NCBI RefSeq assembly: GCF_900111895.1
Contig: NZ_FOKB01000001.1
Coordinates: forward strand, 1,121,177-1,185,176
Reading direction: 5' to 3'
DNA: 64,000 nucleotides
From: Pseudomonas simiae
GTDB taxonomy: Bacteria > Pseudomonadota > Gammaproteobacteria > Pseudomonadales > Pseudomonadaceae
The notes beneath the pieces are model-generated. The model did not search any database. It was not told the origin of the DNA and saw nothing but the letters and a program-made list of their open reading frames with translations. Numbering within the stretch: position 1 is the stretch's first letter; each line of letters begins with the position of its first letter. Both the position numbers and the translations under genes were made by a program. Positions 44,819-53,261 of this stretch are shown one piece after another.

Positions 44819-45490
44819 TCAGTCATCACGGCTCATGATGCCGAAGATCTGCAACAGGCTGATGAACAGGTTGTAGATCGACACATACAGGCTGATGGTC
44901 GCCATGATGTAGTTACGCTCGCCACCATGGATGATTGCGCTGGTCTGGAACAGGATGCACACCGAGGAGAACAGCACGAAACCTGCGCTGATCGCCAGTT
45001 GCAGGCCGCTGATCTGGAAGAACATGCCCGCAACCACCGCCGCCAGCAACACGAAGAAACCAGCGGTGATGAAGCCACCCAGGAAGCTCATGTCCTTACG
45101 GGTGATCAGCACGTAGGCCGACAGACCACCAAACACCAGCGCCGTCATGGCGAACGCCGAGCTGACCACTTCCGCGCCGCCAGCCATGCCGAGGTAACGG
45201 TTGAGGATCGGGCCGAGGATAAAGCCCATGAAACCGGTCAAGGCAAACGCCGACACCAGGCCCCAGGCCGAGTCACGCAGCTTGTTGGTCAGGAAGAACA
45301 GACCATAGAAGCCGATCAGCACGACAAAGATATTCGGGTAGCCGACACGCATCTGCTGGGCCACGAACGCCATCACGCCGCTGAATGCGAGGGTAAGGGC
45401 GAGCAAGCCATAGGTGTTGCGCAACACGCGGCTGACTTCAAGCTGCTCAGCCTGCGCGTTACCATTCACTGCGTAATTCTGTTCGCGCAT
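44819..45490 (-). CDS. Bax inhibitor-1 family membrane protein (YccA/YbhL-like)
   Basis: A 223-residue integral membrane protein with seven hydrophobic segments, of the BI-1/UPF0005 family. The N-terminus (MREQNYAVNGNAQ, then SRVLRNTYGLLALTLAFSG) and the C-terminal YVSIYNLFISLLQIFG block, ending with an aspartate-rich tail, are the family features. E. coli YccA binds and inhibits FtsH; others act as calcium channels. The role here is not known. It is transcribed towards murB and divergent from tRNA-Ser. Confidence 0.92.
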   Translation of the reverse strand: MREQNYAVNGNAQAEQLEVSRVLRNTYGLLALTLAFSGVMAFVAQQMRVGYPNIFVVLIGFYGLFFLTNKLRDSAWGLVSAFALTGFMGFILGPILNRYLGMAGGAEVVSSAFAMTALVFGGLSAYVLITRKDMSFLGGFITAGFFVLLAAVVAGMFFQISGLQLAISAGFVLFSSVCILFQTSAIIHGGERNYIMATISLYVSIYNLFISLLQIFGIMSRDD

Positions 45491-45567
45491 GGCGACACTC
45501 CTTCGATTTTGAAACGTTCAGTCGCAAAGATCATAACAGACGCTCTGTAACAAGCGATGGCAAGAGT

Positions 45568-45628
45568 TTGACAGTGTGTTTCATTCGGGTATTATGGCGC
45601 CCGCTGAGACGGGATGGGCTACTATAAT
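45568..45628 (+). promoter_or_regulatory. Promoter of the tRNA-Ser gene
   Basis: TTGACA (45568-45573) and TATTAT (45590-45595), 16 bases apart, form a near-consensus sigma-70 promoter. A perfect TATAAT also occurs at 45623-45628, 15 bases before the tRNA, but has no clear -35 partner. Confidence 0.6.
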
Positions 45629-45642
45629 CCTGTGATGCACAA

Positions 45643-45733
45643 GGGAAATTGGCAGAGTGGTTGAATGCACCGGTCTTGAAAACCGGCGGACGTTAATAGC
45701 GTCTCCAGGGTTCGAATCCCTGGTTTCCCGCCA
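45643..45733 (+). tRNA. tRNA-Ser(UGA)
   Basis: A 91-base class II tRNA. The acceptor arms GGGAAAT and GTTTCCC pair, the anticodon arm is CCGGT-CTTGAAA-ACCGG with anticodon TGA at 45677-45679, a long variable arm follows (CGGACGTTAATAGCGTCT region), and the T arm has GGTTCGAATCC. The CCA end is encoded at 45731-45733. Long variable arm and anticodon identify tRNA-Ser reading UCA/UCG-type codons. Confidence 0.97.
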
Positions 45734-45742
45734 AGATTCAAA

Positions 45743-45770
45743 CAAAAGCCCCGCGATTGCGGGGCTTTTG
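45743..45770 (+). terminator. Terminator after tRNA-Ser
   Basis: A perfect 12-bp arm pair CAAAAGCCCCGC / GCGGGGCTTTTG around GATT, nine bases past the tRNA. Confidence 0.92.
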
Positions 45771-45975
45771 TGTTTCTGGGATTAGGTGGTGGAAGATCAG
45801 CTTTTACTCGTCATCTCTTTGTTTTTTTACTACTATTGTCCGTCTGTGCGCTCAAGGAAGAGAGGCTGAGCGCCTTGAGTCTGGTAGAGAATTTACACTC
45901 GAAGATTGAGTGGGTTATTGCTTTTACCCAGAACCTAACGACTCAGCCAACCATAATGACCTCTTGGTGAACCCG

Positions 45976-46464
45976 ATGGATAAAATGTGTGGCATCGTTG
46001 TAGTGGTAGGACTTGCCCTCGCGGGATGCGCTACGAAAACTCCAGAAAAAAAACCTGAAGTGACTCCACCTCCCGCCGTCGTCCATGAAGCACCACCTGA
46101 AGTCGCACCTTCGTCACCACCCAATTGGACTGTGCGATATGAGGCTGCACCTGCTAACGCGGCGGCCCACGCCTCTCCAGAGTCCGCTCAGCCAGAATCA
46201 GAAACAGACTTAAACCAGAATCGCGCTGAGCAATGCCGTAAAGAGCTGGATGTCTTAAAGGTTTACAACAAAGCGTCCTACGTTAAATACGAGGCGGAAT
46301 ACCAAGCCATTGCTGCCAAGACGGCTAAATATATGGAAATCAAGGACTCGTTGGGTTCCGATTTGAACTATATGGTTATGCCCGCGTATCAATTTCAAAT
46401 TCGTGAGTTCTGCTTCCGCGTGAAAACCCGGCTGTCGGAGCTTGTGCTTCGCCAAGCCAAATAA
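45976..46464 (+). CDS. Hypothetical proline-rich lipoprotein
   Basis: A 162-residue predicted lipoprotein. After MDKMCGIVVVVGLALAGC the lipobox (LAGC, Cys at residue 18) is clear. It is followed by a proline- and alanine-rich linker (about 20-75) and a charged helical C-terminal part (about 80-162, with CRKELDVLKVYNKASYVKYE) that holds two further cysteines. No family recognised. Base composition is lower in G/C than the core genes around it and third codon positions are mixed, which suggests acquired DNA next to the tRNA gene. The start at 45976 is chosen for the signal sequence. Confidence 0.65.
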   Translation: MDKMCGIVVVVGLALAGCATKTPEKKPEVTPPPAVVHEAPPEVAPSSPPNWTVRYEAAPANAAAHASPESAQPESETDLNQNRAEQCRKELDVLKVYNKASYVKYEAEYQAIAAKTAKYMEIKDSLGSDLNYMVMPAYQFQIREFCFRVKTRLSELVLRQAK

Positions 46465-46561
46465 TACAAGCGAACCCGCTGCGAGTGGTTTCTGGTCTAG
46501 AGAGGTCAGGTGGGGGCCGTAAGGCTTAAAAACCCTTTTGACGTATCCAAGACCACAAAAC

Positions 46562-46594
46562 TTAATGCCTCGACTTGTCGGGGCATTAACTTTT
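46562..46594. terminator. Terminator between the lipoprotein and fimbrial genes
   Basis: A long stem: TTAATGCC pairs with GGCATTAA and, inside, CGAC with GTCG, leaving a TT loop and one wobble pair; CTTTTAG follows on the plus strand and AAAAC precedes, so it may serve both convergent genes. Confidence 0.85.
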
Positions 46595-46643
46595 AGGCGG
46601 TGCTGGCGGCGTTTTAACACAGCCAATGCCGACACTCAGCGTG

Positions 46644-47618
46644 CTACAGATAGTTCATTACAAAGGTAACCGACGCGTTGGCAGTGCCGGCCTTCAGTTC
46701 GCCGTCAGCCAGGCGGTAATAAGCCGCAGAAAGAGGGATTTTGAAGCTTGTGCCTGTGGTACTGAAGCCATTGAATGGGTAGGTAGTACCCAGGACAATA
46801 GGTTTACCGGTGTCGTCCATCAGTTTCAGGCCGATGCCTTTTGCGGTCGAACTGGCGTTCAACGCTACGATGCCTTGTTGCTGATCAATCACTTGCGAAG
46901 TGGCTTTAAGGGCATAGGTGACCTTCTGGATACCTGTCTGGCATTGGTTAAGACCAATGTTGAATCGAACGCTTTGTGACGTATCACCAATCTTGCTGAA
47001 TTCATCAAGGTAATAGTCATCTCCCATTTGAACAGAAACATCCGGGGTCTCGCAGGATGCAGCGTTCAAGATGATTGGGTTGGTCAGGTTAACCTTCACA
47101 AGATCAATATCGCCGTACCGATGCGCTCCCAGGTTGCCTGCGGGAACCTCATTTTTCGATGACAGTTCACCTGATTTAGTAATTTCAAGGGTGTACGTCC
47201 TGCTTGGGTCCAGGTAATTCCCGGACATAACCCTGTCTGCACTTAAATAGCCATTTTGTGAGGTCTTGATTTTCATTGACAGCCCTGTTTTACCCAGGGG
47301 GAAAGTAGTACCAGTCTTAACGCTACCAAATGTCGGGTTCAGACTAAAGATAAAGGGTGACGATACAGTGCAGTTAAAACCCTGCTTCGGTGCTGTGATG
47401 GTTTCTTCGTACACCACCGTGCCTGCGGGCGTATCTCGAGGGACCGTCAAGGTAATTGGCGCGGCGGCGTAGTTAGCCGTGAACGTTTCACCCTGGGTGA
47501 AATTGCAACTCGCGGCCATCGTATCCGCTGAATAAGCAGACATAACCGCGGCGGCGGTACTCAGCAGTGCACGCAGTCGGCGTTGTTTTTCTGAAACACA
47601 CATTTTGTTCACGGCCAT
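46644..47618 (-). CDS. Fimbrial-type adhesin (orphan)
   Basis: A 324-residue secreted protein. A signal peptide (RRLRALLSTAAAVMSAYSADTMAA) precedes a mature part with two beta-sandwich domains: an N-terminal receptor-binding-like domain (about 35-180) and a C-terminal pilin domain beginning near NPIILNAASCETPDVSVQMG. The pilin domain has a disulfide-type cysteine pair and ends TASVTF-like as ANASVTFVMNYL, the donor-strand-complementation end of chaperone-usher fimbriae. This is the tip-adhesin layout. No chaperone or usher gene lies in the window, so it is an orphan. The composition is GC-poor compared with neighbours. Confidence 0.75.
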   Translation of the reverse strand: MAVNKMCVSEKQRRLRALLSTAAAVMSAYSADTMAASCNFTQGETFTANYAAAPITLTVPRDTPAGTVVYEETITAPKQGFNCTVSSPFIFSLNPTFGSVKTGTTFPLGKTGLSMKIKTSQNGYLSADRVMSGNYLDPSRTYTLEITKSGELSSKNEVPAGNLGAHRYGDIDLVKVNLTNPIILNAASCETPDVSVQMGDDYYLDEFSKIGDTSQSVRFNIGLNQCQTGIQKVTYALKATSQVIDQQQGIVALNASSTAKGIGLKLMDDTGKPIVLGTTYPFNGFSTTGTSFKIPLSAAYYRLADGELKAGTANASVTFVMNYL

Positions 47619-47827
47619 GATAGAGGCAAGATGGACGAGCACCCTATCGATCAACTACGGCTGAGAAAATCAGGCGATTCTTAGAGTGTGTGCCGCGATG
47701 ACGCTATTTGCAGTGGAAGGGGCCGCGGGAGGAGGTCAATCATTTGCACACCTTGATACTTGCCCGCGACTTGATTGGTTTTCGAGCCAGGCAGGTTAGG
47801 TAAAACCATCGCCAGCCCGGCTGTTGA

Positions 47828-48685
47828 TTAGTTCCACCGCTGCCTTTTCACCCGATACATCTCCCCATCCGCATGACTCAACAGCGTATCTGCATCCTCT
47901 CCATCCGCCGGGTAAAACGCCACGCCAACACTGCAGGACGGCATCTTAACCCCGCCAAACTCGGCACCCAGTGGCTCAGCCATGACTGCAAGTATCTGCG
48001 CCACCTTGCCGGCCACCGCATCCTGCGACTGGATATCCGTAATCAACACCGTGAACTCATCCCCGCCCATCCGGGCCACCAGGTCGCTCTCGCGCACGCA
48101 GCGCTCCAGTCGTCGGGCAATCACACAGAGCACGCGATCGCCCATGGCATGGCCATGCACATCGTTGATGCCCTTGAAGTCATTGATGTCCAGGAACAGC
48201 AGCGCCAGGATCTGGTTATGAAGCTGTGCGGCCTTCAGGGCGTCGTCCAGCCGAGCATTGAACAGCGACCGGTTGGTGAGGGCCGTCAGCGGGTCATGAT
48301 GGGCGAGGAAGCGTAGTTCCTCCTCGGCTTGGGTGAGTGCGGTCACGTCCCGTGCGACGCCGATCCGCGCGCCGACCTCTTCGGACCAGAACGCCGCCCA
48401 CAGGATATGTACGACGCTGCCATCCTTGCGGATATAACGGTTGCGGAAGTCGACATGGGGTTGGCCGTTCATGACCCGGATAATGGAGGCGCGAGTGCGT
48501 GCCAGGTCTTCAGGGTGCATGTAGTGAGTGATCAGGGTACCCACCAGCTCATTGGCGCTGTAGCCGAGCAGTGCCTCACAGGCATCGCTCACGAAGACAA
48601 TCTGGTTATCGCTGTCGACGACGAAGACCGTATCCAGCATCAGGTGGATCAGTTTGGGATAGAGGGCTTCCAGGTCAATGGGCAT
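47828..48685 (-). CDS. PAS-GGDEF diguanylate cyclase
   Basis: A 285-residue soluble protein with a PAS domain (about 10-120, DTVFVVDSDNQIVFVSDACEALLGYS) and a GGDEF domain (about 130-285). The active site is ARMGGDEFTVL, intact, so c-di-GMP synthesis is expected. RESD stands five residues before GGDEF and matches the inhibitory I-site (RxxD), so product feedback is likely. There is no EAL domain. No signal peptide or membrane segment is visible; the PAS domain may sense a ligand or redox state. It is a single gene near an orphan fimbrial adhesin. Confidence 0.9.
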   Translation of the reverse strand: MPIDLEALYPKLIHLMLDTVFVVDSDNQIVFVSDACEALLGYSANELVGTLITHYMHPEDLARTRASIIRVMNGQPHVDFRNRYIRKDGSVVHILWAAFWSEEVGARIGVARDVTALTQAEEELRFLAHHDPLTALTNRSLFNARLDDALKAAQLHNQILALLFLDINDFKGINDVHGHAMGDRVLCVIARRLERCVRESDLVARMGGDEFTVLITDIQSQDAVAGKVAQILAVMAEPLGAEFGGVKMPSCSVGVAFYPADGEDADTLLSHADGEMYRVKRQRWN

Positions 48686-48884
48686 TGGCAGTCAGGCGTC
48701 TGATTCATAGGGGCTGATCATAGCCCGAACACGGCGAGTGGCGGCGAGACGTGCGGTGGTTTTTTGATGCCCTGCATCACGGTGGCTCTTTGCCCGGGGT
48801 GTTCACAACACCTGGTCAAACGTATTATCGGGCCGAGCGCCCTATCCGGTCGCTGAGACTCACCCCCTTTTGAAGGACATGAGC

Positions 48885-49046
48885 ATGCAAAAGCACTTCG
48901 GTAATTCAGGCCTGTTCAAGGCTGCTTCGTATATCTGCGACGAAACCCTCGGCAGCGGCATCGCCGGCTGGGAGTTGAAAAACAGTGCGTTGAATACGAA
49001 GGAGTTTTTGATATGTCCAAAGAATTACTCGGAGTTTCTGCTCTAG
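48885..49046 (+). CDS. Possible small protein overlapping the next gene
   Basis: A 53-codon frame starting MQKHFGNSGLFKAASYICDE, with AAGGA seven bases before its ATG. Its last 34 bases overlap the start of the following membrane-protein gene in another frame. The first 35 codons look like ordinary coding sequence, while the overlapping part does not. It might be a leader whose translation opens the ribosome site of the next gene, or a remnant. No family recognised. Confidence 0.35.
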   Translation: MQKHFGNSGLFKAASYICDETLGSGIAGWELKNSALNTKEFLICPKNYSEFLL

Positions 49047-49369
49047 GGTTGATGGTCGTCGGTGAGTTTTGTGCAATCTACAGTGAGGTAGTCACCGCCA
49101 GGCTGGCCCAAGCCAGCGACGGCTCATGGCAAGCTTTCATCATGCCGGTGGTGGTGATGTGCTTCGCAGGACTTTGTCTGTTGGGGGCTTATTGGCTGGG
49201 TTATCTGGCGGTCGGTGATATCTGGGTGGTCACGGTGGTTTCCGTGACGTCGTTATTGCTGCTGGAACCGATCGTGATCTGGGCGCTGTTCCAGGAGTTT
49301 CCCGGCCGAGGCGCGATGATCGGGTTTTGCCTGGGAGCCTTGGGCATGCTGGCCACTGTCTTGCTGTAG
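49013..49369 (+). CDS. Small four-helix membrane protein
   Basis: A 118-residue protein with four hydrophobic segments (about 5-25, 42-62, 68-88, 96-117). The length and the even spacing resemble small multidrug resistance or EamA-half proteins, but I do not see the conserved glutamate in helix 1 placed as in EmrE (a Glu is present at about residue 18), so the family is left open. AAGGAG lies eight bases before the ATG. It stands alone apart from the short frame overlapping its start, and is followed by a hairpin. Confidence 0.75.
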   Translation: MSKELLGVSALGLMVVGEFCAIYSEVVTARLAQASDGSWQAFIMPVVVMCFAGLCLLGAYWLGYLAVGDIWVVTVVSVTSLLLLEPIVIWALFQEFPGRGAMIGFCLGALGMLATVLL

Positions 49370-49377
49370 CGGCACGC

Positions 49378-49407
49378 TCTGGCCCGGCATTTGGATGTCG
49401 GGCCAGA
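49378..49407 (+). terminator. Hairpin after the small membrane protein
   Basis: TCTGGCCCGGCAT pairs with ATGTCGGGCCAGA (13 bp with one wobble) eight bases past the stop. No T-run follows, so its ending strength is uncertain. Confidence 0.55.
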
Positions 49408-49754
49408 TTAGAGTGAGCAGTGGGCAATACCTTCCACCGCCGCAAGGGCGGCTGAGTATTAAAGCCGTGACACGCAACTCAGCAAAAAAGCTGCGCCACC
49501 GAAAGCAGGCAAATCATCTGGACAACCATTTGCGCACGAATTGGATGTTTCATTGCCGTGACCCTGATTACAGTCGTTACAGTAAGTATAGAGACAGAAT
49601 AGAATTATTCAGAATTTAAGCCCATTCATCTGCCCAGCGGTCTCTGGTTACAACTCTCTGCCCCCGGTCACTGCACTTTTCTGGATTTCTCCGCTCTATC
49701 CTTGTCCCAGCCCCGCCGATCCCCGCGTGGGCGGATGAATCAGATCGGGTGCCG
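49408..49754 (+). promoter_or_regulatory. Intergenic region with a likely promoter for the downstream lipoprotein
   Basis: No believable gene in these 350 bases. TTACAG (49577-49582) and TAGAAT (49600-49605) are spaced by 17 bases and resemble a sigma-70 promoter. If used, it would give a leader of about 145 bases before the lipoprotein gene. Confidence 0.4.
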
Positions 49755-50504
49755 ATGGATCGCACGTTTCCTTGTTTCAATCGTCGACGGGTGCGCCAGC
49801 CCTTGCTGCTGGCGGCCTTGTTAATGCTCTGTGCCAGCGGCTGCAGCCAGCAGCAGGGGCAGGATATCGTCAAGCAGTTCAGCAATGGCAAGCCCGATGA
49901 GTTCTTCCAGACCAGTGTCGATCGCATGGCGACGCTGGGCATGCGCGACAATCTGCAAAGCCTGTATTTACTGATGAGCAAACTCTATCTGCGTAATCCC
50001 AGCCAGTGGCGGCAGTCGGGTTACCCGGACGCGGTGACTGCGGCGCGGGAGATTCGCCAGGCCATCGAGCAACGTCGCGCACTACCAGCCCTAGGGGAGC
50101 GTCGTGACCTGGCGGCGCTGAGTTACTCCTTGAGCCCTGAATTCAAAGGCGACCGGGTCGGCGCCTTCATCTACGCAATCGGCAGCATGATCGTGACCGC
50201 CCACGGTGGACGCACGGAGTTCTACATCACCGATTCAATCAACCCGCAGTTCGTCAGCAATGCCGCGCGCAATATCGAGAAGGCCACGTGGCTGCTGAGC
50301 AAACGTCAGGATGCGAATGGCGTGCTGCTGCTGTTTTCCAACGAAATTTCGGAGGAGGGCAGCAACCTCAGCTTCGCGGTGGAGTTCGGCAAGATCGTCG
50401 CGCGTCTCGATCTGCTGACCCAGATGCTCGATGAACGCTACCGGCGTATTGGCCTGAACTATGCGCAGAGCTTGTTGCTGATGAATTTTCTGCCGGTGCA
50501 ATAA
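49755..50504 (+). CDS. Hypothetical lipoprotein
   Basis: A 249-residue predicted lipoprotein: basic N-terminus (MDRTFPCFNRRRVRQP), hydrophobic stretch and lipobox LMLCASGC (Cys near residue 30). The mature part is largely helical (AAREIRQAIEQRRALPALGERR, ARNIEKATWLLSKRQ) with no recognised motif. Normal high-GC codon use indicates a resident gene. The ATG at 49755 follows a GTG two codons upstream, which could also be used. Confidence 0.8.
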   Translation: MDRTFPCFNRRRVRQPLLLAALLMLCASGCSQQQGQDIVKQFSNGKPDEFFQTSVDRMATLGMRDNLQSLYLLMSKLYLRNPSQWRQSGYPDAVTAAREIRQAIEQRRALPALGERRDLAALSYSLSPEFKGDRVGAFIYAIGSMIVTAHGGRTEFYITDSINPQFVSNAARNIEKATWLLSKRQDANGVLLLFSNEISEEGSNLSFAVEFGKIVARLDLLTQMLDERYRRIGLNYAQSLLLMNFLPVQ

Positions 50505-50638
50505 ACAGGGATACGTCAGCATAAAGGTACGGTGCTTCCCTTTTGCGCGTAGGAATCGGCCTATCTTGCTGCCCACTGCTTGAAACACCCCTTGGTCATC
50601 AATAGCCTCGGATTTTTCTGAAATATGAGGCCTTTACC

Positions 50639-50908
50639 ATGGGTAAGCGGAAAACGGTTTGGCCTACTGAAAGAGAAATACGCCTGCGCTTTATCCTGTT
50701 GGCTGTGATCGATGCGGCGAGTATTCAGGGTGTCTGCGCCGAACTGTTGTTGCCTGCGCACGAACTCCTGCGTGACTCGCCCACCGAGGCGCAATTGCTC
50801 GATGCACTGCGCGGGATACTGGCAACGGATGAAATGTATGGATTCCGATTGGCTCCGGGATCAGAAGCAGAAGAATTGATGCAGGTGCTGAATATCCCCG
50901 ACAGCTGA
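50639..50908 (+). CDS. Hypothetical 89-residue protein
   Basis: A small soluble protein starting MGKRKTVWPTEREIRLRFIL, with acidic C-terminus (GSEAEELMQVLNIPDS). No motif, signal or membrane segment is recognised. Codon use is typical of the genome, and the region GAGGCC lies upstream of the ATG at a short distance. It precedes the TonB receptor leader on the same strand, but nothing links them in function. Confidence 0.6.
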   Translation: MGKRKTVWPTEREIRLRFILLAVIDAASIQGVCAELLLPAHELLRDSPTEAQLLDALRGILATDEMYGFRLAPGSEAEELMQVLNIPDS

Positions 50909-50966
50909 GGAGTTTGTGTGGGAGGCGACAACGTCCTGGATGGAGTCGCGCCCCATACGGATGTGA

Positions 50967-51048
50967 ACCTCCTATTTGCCAGGTCAGCTTCAGCTGTGTC
51001 ACGCAACACAGCCCAGGAGGTCAAAGCGTTAATAAGGCGTGACCTGGC
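50967..51048 (+). promoter_or_regulatory. Structured leader upstream of the TonB-dependent receptor
   Basis: Three perfect helices can form. Helix A pairs ACCTCCT (50967-50973) with AGGAGGT (51015-51021). Helix B pairs GCCAGGTCA (50978-50986) with TGACCTGGC (51040-51048). Hairpin C pairs GCTGTGT (50993-50999) with ACACAGC (51006-51012). A and B cross each other, so they form either a pseudoknot or two alternative folds. It lies 53 bases before the receptor start. No known riboswitch class is recognised. Confidence 0.45.
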
Positions 51049-51100
51049 GCGCGTCCCAGCCTTCCCACCACGTGCCCCCCGAACTCCAAGGACCTGCCCG

Positions 51101-53218
51101 ATGCTGTTGCGCCACCCTCCGTTCCTGTTTGCCGCCCTGACGTTAAGCTCGCTGGTGCACGCCGAAGACCTGCAATTGGCCCCGGTCGAAGTCACCAGCA
51201 GCGAAGCCAGCGCCGGTGAAGTGGCCGAGGCGCAGCTCAAGAGTGTGCCCGGTGGCACCAACTACATCGACATGAATAGCGTGCAGCAGGGGCGAGTGAG
51301 TACCAACGAAGACGTATTCAAGTACCAGGCCGGGGTGTACGCCAAGGCGGCCAACAACGAAGGGGTGAAGCTCTCGATTCGCGGTTCGGGCCTGAACCGC
51401 AGCCCCGGGTCCCACGCCTCCGGCCTGTACGAAATGTTCGACGGCCTGCCGTTGACCGGTCCTGGCGGCACCCCTTACGAGCTGAAAGACCCGTTGTGGC
51501 AAAGCCGGGTAGAAGTGCTGCGCGGCGCCAACGGTTTTGACCAGGGCGCGTTGGCCCTAGGCGGCGCCGTCAACTACGTGACCCGCACGGGCTACGATGC
51601 GCCCAAGCTGCAACTGCGCTATGAAGCGGGCAGCAAAGGCTACGCCCAGCGTGAGATCAGTTCCGGCCAGGTGCTGGGGGATGCCGACTATTACATCAGC
51701 CTCACCGATTCCGAATCCGACGGCTACCAGCACCAGAGCGCAGCAACTAGCAAAGGTGTGGCCGCCAACTTCGGTTACCGCTTCAACCCGGACCTGGAAA
51801 CCCGCTTCTATTTCCGCTACCGCGAAACCACCAACGACACGCCGGGCAAACTCACGCGATACCAGATCAGCCACGACCCGCGCGCGGCCGCCAGCCTCAA
51901 CGCCGCCCGTGACTCCAAGCGCCTGCAGCCGGGCTCGACCTGGATCGCCAACAAGACCACCTTGCAGCTGGACGATAATGCCCGCGTCGAAGTCGGCCTG
52001 GCGTACCACGATTACCCGATGGACCTGCGTGAAGGCACCAACCGCCTCAAAGTCGCGTACACCGATATCAGCAGCACCCTCAACTACATCCGTCAGGACA
52101 CGCTGTTTGGCCACGACAGCAACACCACCGTCGGCCTGCGCACCACCCAGGCGATGCCCAACAACGGCGCCTCGGAATATGTGCGCACGCCTGCCGGTAA
52201 TACCGCTGGCTACGCGCCCGGCACCAAGACCCGTGACTACAGCTACCTGGGCTCCGACACCGTGTTGCACATCGGCAACGATCTGGAACTGATTCCCGAC
52301 CTATGGCTGACCACCGGCCTGGCGGCGATCTACACCCGTCGCGAAACCCAGGTCACCTATCCCGAAGGCCAGGCGCCGCTCAGCCAGCACGACTGGGACT
52401 ACGCTCCGCGTATCGGCCTGCGGTACGACTTCACCCCGCACCTGCAGGTGTACGGCAACCTGAGCCGATCGGTCGAGCCGCCGCATGCGTGGTCGATGAT
52501 TTGGGGTTCGAACAAATACTTCCCCAAAGACAGCGGCCCGGCCACCGGCCTTCAGCGTGAAGGCGTGAGCCTGAAAAACCAGACCGCCACCACCCTGGAA
52601 ATCGGCGGTCGCGGCGAGCAATGGTTCGGTCAGTGGGACCTGGCGCTGTACCGCTCTGAAGTGCGCCACGAATTGCTCACGGTGGAAACCCAGGCGCAAA
52701 CCGCCACCCGCAATGCCATCGTCGCAGAATCCAACGCCAGCCCCACTGTGCACCAGGGCGTGGAACTGAGCCTGCTCAGCCCGTTGTGGGAAGGCGGCCA
52801 TAACGGCCAGCTCACTCTGCGCCAGGCCTACACCTTCAGCGACTTCCACTACCGTGATGACGACCGCTTTGGCGACAACGCCCTGCCGGGTATCCCCAAG
52901 CACTACTATCAGGCGCAGGTGCGCTACAGCCATCCGACCGGTTTCTACACCAGCCTTAACACCGAGCATTCATCAAGAGTGGCAGTGGACTACGCCAACT
53001 CCTACTACGCCGCGTCCTACACGGTGCTCGGTGCCACCTTCGGCTACGATGCGCCCCAGCAGGATTGGCAAGCCTGGGTCGACCTGCGCAATCTCACCAA
53101 CCGCCGTTACGCCAACACCGTCACGCCGGGATACGACGATAAAGGCCTGGATGTAGCGCGTTCCACGCCGGCGGATGGCCGTGGCATCTACACCGGTGTG
53201 TCGTGGAGCTGGCGCTGA
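51101..53218 (+). CDS. TonB-dependent outer-membrane receptor
   Basis: A 705-residue receptor. The signal peptide MLLRHPPFLFAALTLSSLVHA is followed almost directly by the plug domain (VSTNEDVFKYQAGVYAK, LSIRGSGLNRSPGSH, VEVLRGANGFDQGALALGGAVNYVT) and a long beta-barrel ending with an aromatic residue motif (YTGVSWSWR). The ATG at 51101 has AAGGA nine bases before it. There is no N-terminal STN signalling domain, although an ECF sigma factor and a FecR-like protein follow on the same strand. The ligand is probably an iron chelate or another large metal complex, but sequence does not fix it. Confidence 0.92.
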   Translation: MLLRHPPFLFAALTLSSLVHAEDLQLAPVEVTSSEASAGEVAEAQLKSVPGGTNYIDMNSVQQGRVSTNEDVFKYQAGVYAKAANNEGVKLSIRGSGLNRSPGSHASGLYEMFDGLPLTGPGGTPYELKDPLWQSRVEVLRGANGFDQGALALGGAVNYVTRTGYDAPKLQLRYEAGSKGYAQREISSGQVLGDADYYISLTDSESDGYQHQSAATSKGVAANFGYRFNPDLETRFYFRYRETTNDTPGKLTRYQISHDPRAAASLNAARDSKRLQPGSTWIANKTTLQLDDNARVEVGLAYHDYPMDLREGTNRLKVAYTDISSTLNYIRQDTLFGHDSNTTVGLRTTQAMPNNGASEYVRTPAGNTAGYAPGTKTRDYSYLGSDTVLHIGNDLELIPDLWLTTGLAAIYTRRETQVTYPEGQAPLSQHDWDYAPRIGLRYDFTPHLQVYGNLSRSVEPPHAWSMIWGSNKYFPKDSGPATGLQREGVSLKNQTATTLEIGGRGEQWFGQWDLALYRSEVRHELLTVETQAQTATRNAIVAESNASPTVHQGVELSLLSPLWEGGHNGQLTLRQAYTFSDFHYRDDDRFGDNALPGIPKHYYQAQVRYSHPTGFYTSLNTEHSSRVAVDYANSYYAASYTVLGATFGYDAPQQDWQAWVDLRNLTNRRYANTVTPGYDDKGLDVARSTPADGRGIYTGVSWSWR

Positions 53219-53261
53219 GCCCCTTGCCCAAACCCTGTTTTACTGGCATTGTCTGCGCAAT

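Noticed and set aside
45770..45970. 66-codon frame after the tRNA terminator
   Set aside because: Starts inside the terminator hairpin, has no ribosome site, and only its hydrophobic stretch looks protein-like.
49395..49619. 74-codon frame after the small membrane-protein gene
   Set aside because: Begins in the hairpin after that gene and lacks coding character.
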